A stretch of 9,985 bases of DNA from Fimbriimonadaceae bacterium (lineage in GTDB: Bacteria; Armatimonadota; Fimbriimonadia; Fimbriimonadales; Fimbriimonadaceae), in NCBI GenBank assembly GCA_022842565.1, contig JALHPH010000031.1:1-9985 (forward strand), written 5' to 3'. The notes beneath the pieces were generated by a model. The model did no database searches. It was not told the DNA's origin and was given only the letters and a program-made list of their open reading frames with translations. Below are positions 6,642-9,985 of this stretch, one piece after another. Position 1 is the stretch's first letter. Each line of letters opens with the position of its first letter. A program made the translations under genes and the position numbers.

Positions 6642-7111
6642 AGAGGTCGTTCTCGATGCAACAGCTTGAATGTCATTTCCATTTGCGCAACCAACTCGCC
6701 TTCGACGGTGGCGGTGCAACGGATTCTTCCGACGCGTGAGCGGATCCAGATGAGTTCAACAAGTGTGCGCAGCTGGTCGCCTGGAACAACGGGGCGGCGG
6801 AACTTCACGTCATCAATCGCTCCGATCACGGGAATCAGTCCAGTGTAATCCGGGTTCGAAAGGAGGATCACTGCGCCGGCCTGCGCCATGGCTTCCAGGA
6901 TCAGCACGCCCGGCATGATCGGCCTGCCGGGGTAGTGGCCCTGGAAGAAAGGCTCGTTGATCGTCACGTTTTTCAGAGCCACGCAAGAATTTCCAAGTCG
7001 CATCTCCTCTATGCGATCGACGAGCAGCATCGGGTAGCGATGCGGGAGACATTCTAAGATTTGTTCGATCCCGATTGCAATTGGTTCTTGAGAAATATTG
7101 ATACCTGCCAT
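6638..7111 (-). CDS. fabZ: 3-hydroxyacyl-ACP dehydratase FabZ
   Basis: Family role: dehydrates 3-hydroxyacyl-ACP in type II fatty acid synthesis; it competes with LpxA for 3-hydroxyacyl-ACP, which is why the two genes often sit together. Seen: 157 residues with the hot-dog fold signature. LPHRYPMLLVDR lies at 22-33, NEPFFQGHYPGRPIMPG at 52-68 and LILEAMAQ at 70-77. H59 and E73 are the expected catalytic pair. The ATG at 7111 shares its A with the stop of the polysaccharide export gene (TAATG), and no ribosome site is visible, so translation is probably by reinitiation. There is no fused LpxC domain, unlike the LpxC-FabZ fusions of some phyla. Length and motifs are fully ordinary. Confidence 0.96.
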   Translation of the reverse strand: MAGINISQEPIAIGIEQILECLPHRYPMLLVDRIEEMRLGNSCVALKNVTINEPFFQGHYPGRPIMPGVLILEAMAQAGAVILLSNPDYTGLIPVIGAIDDVKFRRPVVPGDQLRTLVELIWIRSRVGRIRCTATVEGELVAQMEMTFKLLHRERPL

Positions 7112-8538
7112 TAGCGATTAATAAGATTATCCAGAAGGAGCGTGGTGGTGAGAACTTGCGTGAGCGTTTGCAGAGTGACACCCTGTGGTTCGCCAAACAA
7201 AACGGCATCTCCCGCTTTCAACTTTGGGTTTGATTCTAGCTTACCGTCCTTCAAGAACTCATCGAGGTTGTACTGTTTTGTGACCATCCGGTCGCCCTCG
7301 CGGGTGAGAACATAGACTCGGCGGAGCGTTCCACGAGGATCGAGGCCACCCGCCTGCGCCAGTGCATCAGACAGGAACATCGGCTTTTCGGGTTCGATGA
7401 GGTAGCGCCCTGGATTCTTCACCCTGCCCAGAACCACGACCTCTTCCGTATTGCGCAGGACAAAAACCGAGTCGCCGCTCTGCAGCGCGAAGCCGAGGGT
7501 GCCAGGCGACGGCGGGACGGCATCAGTCACCAAAACCTCGTTTCCGCGCATCACGATGACGCCGCGTGCGGTGCCCAATTGGGTTGGGCCAGCGCCATTG
7601 GCAAGCACAAGGTCGGCCACAGTTGTGTCGGGCCCGACCAAGAATTCGCCAGGTCGAACGACTTCGCCGCCGACTGTTACTCGAAGGAGCTTGGGAAGTT
7701 CCACATGAATGGTATCGCCCGACTCAAGCGCGAATTCGGTTCGATTCGGGAGGCTGCCTTCCTGGAAAGTCCTGGTTTCGGGGCCGCGTCGGACCGTGAT
7801 CTGCATCGGATAGTTCTCGACGCGGACCGCGTTATTGATGCCGAGAGCCCGCGTCAGAGCGGTGCTGAGGTCGGCGTCTTCCGGCAGGGAGTAGACGCCC
7901 GGTCGGAGCACAGCGCCCACCACCCAAATCCGCATGGTTGGCCGTGGGAGTATCGCGACCAAATCGTCCGGCTGCATCGGCCCGTTCCATTCCGTCGGCG
8001 AGTTTTCCAGAAGTCGCTGAAGATCGACCGTGATGGTCTGCCCGGTCTTACGATAGATGCGGGTCTGGTAGAGGTCAATCTGGTTGGGGAGTTGAGATTG
8101 GGCCAGCAGTTGTCGTAGTGTCAGGCCCGGGACCCAAGGGAACGCTCCGGGGCTGGTTGCAGCACGCACCGCGCCATTGCGCAGTTCCTCACTTAGTGGT
8201 TCGATTCGGATGAGAAAGACAGACTGTGGGCGTTCCTTGACCAGCACCACCGCAACCTGAGGGTCACGAACGTACCGCGAGATACCCGCAGTGATCTCTT
8301 TTCGAAACTGCTCAACCGTCTTACCCGTAGCCACCACGCGCCCGAAGCCGATTCCCGAAACTGAGCCGTCCGTAAGCACCTCGTATTCGGCATCGAACTG
8401 CTGGAACGCGATGACGACCACCCGAATTCTATCGCCCGCTTTCAGTTTCACTGGGGCGGTGGACTGTGCCATAGCCAAGCAAGCGCACAAAAGAGTGATG
8501 CAAACGGCGATGGCCGTGGTCAGCCCGCGGGGCAACAT
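7111..8538 (-). CDS. Polysaccharide export protein with Poly_export and SLBB domains (Wza-like)
   Basis: Family role: proteins of this class form the periplasmic/outer-membrane channel for capsule or exopolysaccharide export, working with a Wzz/GumC partner. Seen: 475 residues. A signal peptide, about 1-24, ends ACLAMA before QS; C18 and C20 sit near a weak lipobox (LCAC), so lipoprotein processing is uncertain. The Poly_export domain covers about 31-103 (LKAGDRIRV, VRDPQVAVVLVKE). A degenerate repeat region, about 107-199, follows. Three clear SLBB repeats start at GAVLRPG (208), GEVVRPG (291) and GRVKNPG (371), spaced 83 and 80 residues; the last one ends at LKAGDAVLFGE. The C-terminal 20 residues (LTQVLTTTLLLDNLI) are hydrophobic or amphipathic and could be a membrane-inserting helix as in Wza. 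The gene starts 18 bp after the esterase stop and overlaps fabZ by one base. The Wzz-type partner is encoded about 4 kb downstream. Confidence 0.92.
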   Translation of the reverse strand: MLPRGLTTAIAVCITLLCACLAMAQSTAPVKLKAGDRIRVVVIAFQQFDAEYEVLTDGSVSGIGFGRVVATGKTVEQFRKEITAGISRYVRDPQVAVVLVKERPQSVFLIRIEPLSEELRNGAVRAATSPGAFPWVPGLTLRQLLAQSQLPNQIDLYQTRIYRKTGQTITVDLQRLLENSPTEWNGPMQPDDLVAILPRPTMRIWVVGAVLRPGVYSLPEDADLSTALTRALGINNAVRVENYPMQITVRRGPETRTFQEGSLPNRTEFALESGDTIHVELPKLLRVTVGGEVVRPGEFLVGPDTTVADLVLANGAGPTQLGTARGVIVMRGNEVLVTDAVPPSPGTLGFALQSGDSVFVLRNTEEVVVLGRVKNPGRYLIEPEKPMFLSDALAQAGGLDPRGTLRRVYVLTREGDRMVTKQYNLDEFLKDGKLESNPKLKAGDAVLFGEPQGVTLQTLTQVLTTTLLLDNLINR

Positions 8539-8556
8539 AGCTTCGATGCTACCTTG

Positions 8557-9543
8557 TTAACGCGGTGTTTTTGCGAGGCCAGACAGTAGCTTGCCAACGC
8601 CTGATTCATACCGCCCAAGCCAAGCCGTCCAGTTATGCCCCTCCGGGCTGGTGAGCACGTGGTGGGGGCGCTCCAATCGATGAAGGGCATCATTGATGCG
8701 GTTATTGGAGGCCGTCAGGACTCCCTCAAAGTTGCCCCAGTCGAGCACCAGTTGCAAGCCTTTTGGAAGTTTCCGGAGCGCGGCCAGGCTCAGTACGCCG
8801 GGTGAAGCCCAAAAGGCCCCTGACTGGCTGTGCACGCCGCCTGCGATGAGATCAGGGTGATTCTGCGCGAGGCGCATGGAGATGAGCCCGCCGAGACTTG
8901 CGCCGGTCACGAATACCCGGTCGGCCGAGGCAGACGCCGGGGTGCGCCGACGGACTTCGGGCAGCACCTGCTGGGTGATGAACTCTTCGTAGGGCCGGGA
9001 TTCGTGGAGGTATTCCCGCATTCGGTCGACCGGTGGGATGAACACCGTCACCGCTGCTGGCGCACGCCCCTGCTCATACATGTTCTGAAGAATCACGTGC
9101 GGCCGGACCTTCTTCAAATACTCCGTACCATCAGCGAAGAGGATGATTGGAAGGTCTTGATGACGGCCGACCGGACGAATAATCGTGATGGGTTGCTTGC
9201 CGTTCGGCCCAAGCATGGGCACGGACATGCGTCGCAACTGTACCACTGGCTCGTGATGCAGGGGTGAGAAGCGATAATCTGGGCCGGTATAGACCGAGTT
9301 CTGCCCGCCAAAGCCGTTCTCGCATTTGCTGCGCGCGCCGGGGTCCAAGAACCACTTGCCGCCCATCACGAACTGGTACTCGAGCCGGGCGTCGGGAGGA
9401 AGCGGCAGGTCAATTTGCCACTTGCTTTCGCTAAAGATCATGGCAGTAGGATGATCCCACCCTAAGATGTCACTCACGAACTCAACCGGGCTACTCTCGG
9501 GCGCAATTGCAGTAAAACGCACCAGGCGCTCTCGATGGGGCAT
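8557..9543 (-). CDS. Esterase-family alpha/beta hydrolase with N-terminal CBM48-like domain
   Basis: Seen: 328 residues with no signal peptide, so probably cytoplasmic. Residues about 5-95 resemble the CBM48/early-set domain of enterochelin esterase and glycogen-branching proteins (VRFTAIAP, then EYQFVMGGKWFLDPGA at 55-70). Residues about 105-325 form an esterase D/enterochelin-esterase-like hydrolase. The nucleophile is S216 in GASLGG (214-219), the histidine is H303 in EGHNW, and the acid is probably E273 in WGNFEG or D268. LILFADGTEYL-like residues (about 133-142) form the oxyanion region, written here as IILFADGT. The substrate is unknown: iron-siderophore esters, acetylated sugars or other esters are possible. 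The gene lies 6 bp after the NTF2-like gene and 18 bp before the polysaccharide exporter, so a role in trimming acyl groups from sugars is a fair but unproven inference. The ATG at 9543 leaves a compact start to the CBM48-like strand. Confidence 0.82.
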   Translation of the reverse strand: MPHRERLVRFTAIAPESSPVEFVSDILGWDHPTAMIFSESKWQIDLPLPPDARLEYQFVMGGKWFLDPGARSKCENGFGGQNSVYTGPDYRFSPLHHEPVVQLRRMSVPMLGPNGKQPITIIRPVGRHQDLPIILFADGTEYLKKVRPHVILQNMYEQGRAPAAVTVFIPPVDRMREYLHESRPYEEFITQQVLPEVRRRTPASASADRVFVTGASLGGLISMRLAQNHPDLIAGGVHSQSGAFWASPGVLSLAALRKLPKGLQLVLDWGNFEGVLTASNNRINDALHRLERPHHVLTSPEGHNWTAWLGRYESGVGKLLSGLAKTPR

Positions 9544-9549
9544 GAGCGT

Positions 9550-9984
9550 TTAGCGCGGGAGGAACGGGAAAATGCGGCGGTCAAGGCGGCGGATATCCAC
9601 TTTCCATTGACCCTCCACCTTCACCATCGGGAGTTCAAATTTCTCTTCGTAGGCCGTCGGCGCACCCTGATCGCGTTCCACAAACATCTGGACCGCAGCC
9701 GTATCGCCTGAAGCCTGAGAAGTACCCGAAATGCGCCAATAGAAGCGGAAATGCTTGGCCGGGCCGTTCACTAACTTCTCCCATCGCTGCGCCATCTGCT
9801 CGGAGCTTTGCCCAGAAACGTGCGAAAGATGACCCAGTTTTTGGCTATCGTGGCGGGCCAGGGCATCCATGAACCGGCCCCCTGCTTGCTGCGGAGAATC
9901 CGAAAAGAGCGACATCCCCACGAGCACAAACACCGCGACGACCATGAGGATGGCGATGATATGGGTGATCTTGATGGCGCCGCG
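9550..9984 (-). CDS. Membrane-anchored small protein of NTF2/DUF4878-like shape, 5' end outside window
   Basis: No firm family assignment. Seen: 145 codons open to the right edge. Residues before the in-frame ATG at 9945 (RGAIKITHIIAIL) continue directly into MVVAVFVLVGMSLF, so one uninterrupted N-terminal membrane segment with positive residues ahead of it begins upstream of that ATG. The real start is therefore probably beyond the window, although 9945 is a possible start. After the membrane segment, the phrase FMDALARHD-x-x-KL, then a middle region with FRFYWRISG and VQMFVERD, and the end VKVEGQWKVDIRRL, have the helix-then-curved-sheet pattern of NTF2-like lipoproteins and DUF4878 proteins. 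The last part, DIRRLDRRIFPFLPR, is basic. It is likely periplasmic or outward-facing and shares a transcript with the esterase, 6 bp downstream. Function unknown. Confidence 0.6.
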   Translation of the reverse strand, partial: RGAIKITHIIAILMVVAVFVLVGMSLFSDSPQQAGGRFMDALARHDSQKLGHLSHVSGQSSEQMAQRWEKLVNGPAKHFRFYWRISGTSQASGDTAAVQMFVERDQGAPTAYEEKFELPMVKVEGQWKVDIRRLDRRIFPFLPR

Positions 9985-9985
9985 T

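Noticed and set aside
6642..6719. Longer LpxA start at 6719
   Set aside because: The extra 26 residues are arginine-rich, lie within fabZ and precede the family-standard IHPT start.
8460..8500. Lipobox in the polysaccharide export protein
   Set aside because: LCAC has cysteine at the -2 position, unlike the usual small or aliphatic residue, and a normal AMA cleavage site lies four residues further on; lipid modification is left open.

Overview
All genes in this window are read from the minus strand, so the biological order runs from position 9985 down to 1. They belong to a diderm, LPS-making bacterium with fairly GC-rich coding sequence. The evidence is three consecutive lipid A/fatty acid genes (fabZ, lpxA, lpxB), an outer-membrane type polysaccharide exporter and a Wzz/GumC-type inner-membrane co-polymerase. 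The phylum cannot be fixed from the sequence. The divergent LpxB and the mixed gene order argue against a standard proteobacterium. An Armatimonadota/Fimbriimonadia-like origin is only a guess.

Upstream block (9985 to 4756), probably one transcript because spacings are -4 to +18 bp: a membrane-anchored small protein of NTF2-like shape whose 5' end lies outside the window; a cytoplasmic esterase-family protein with an N-terminal CBM48-like domain; a polysaccharide export protein with a signal peptide, a Poly_export domain and SLBB repeats; then fabZ, lpxA (TTG start) and lpxB, the last four genes starting almost on their predecessors' stops. lpxD and lpxC are not here, and the exporter gene occupies the position just before fabZ where lpxD or lpxC often lies.

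Between the blocks (4755 to 4465) is a leader with a strong intrinsic terminator hairpin (11-bp perfect stem, then a U-tract). It ends the lipid A transcript or acts as an attenuator in front of the next block. A long reading frame runs through it, but the hairpin and the position of the signal peptide suggest that the real gene begins after it.

Downstream block (4464 to 1 and beyond): a secreted protein with lysozyme-like motifs, a Wzz/GumC-type chain-length protein without a kinase domain, neuB (sialic-acid-family synthase) and neuC (UDP-GlcNAc 2-epimerase, cut by the window edge). wzz-neuB and neuB-neuC overlap, indicating translational coupling. Together the window suggests a surface polysaccharide containing a nonulosonic (sialic- or legionaminic-type) acid, whose polymerisation and export genes are interleaved with lipid A synthesis. 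CMP-nonulosonate synthetase, glycosyltransferases, flippase and polymerase are expected beyond the left edge.
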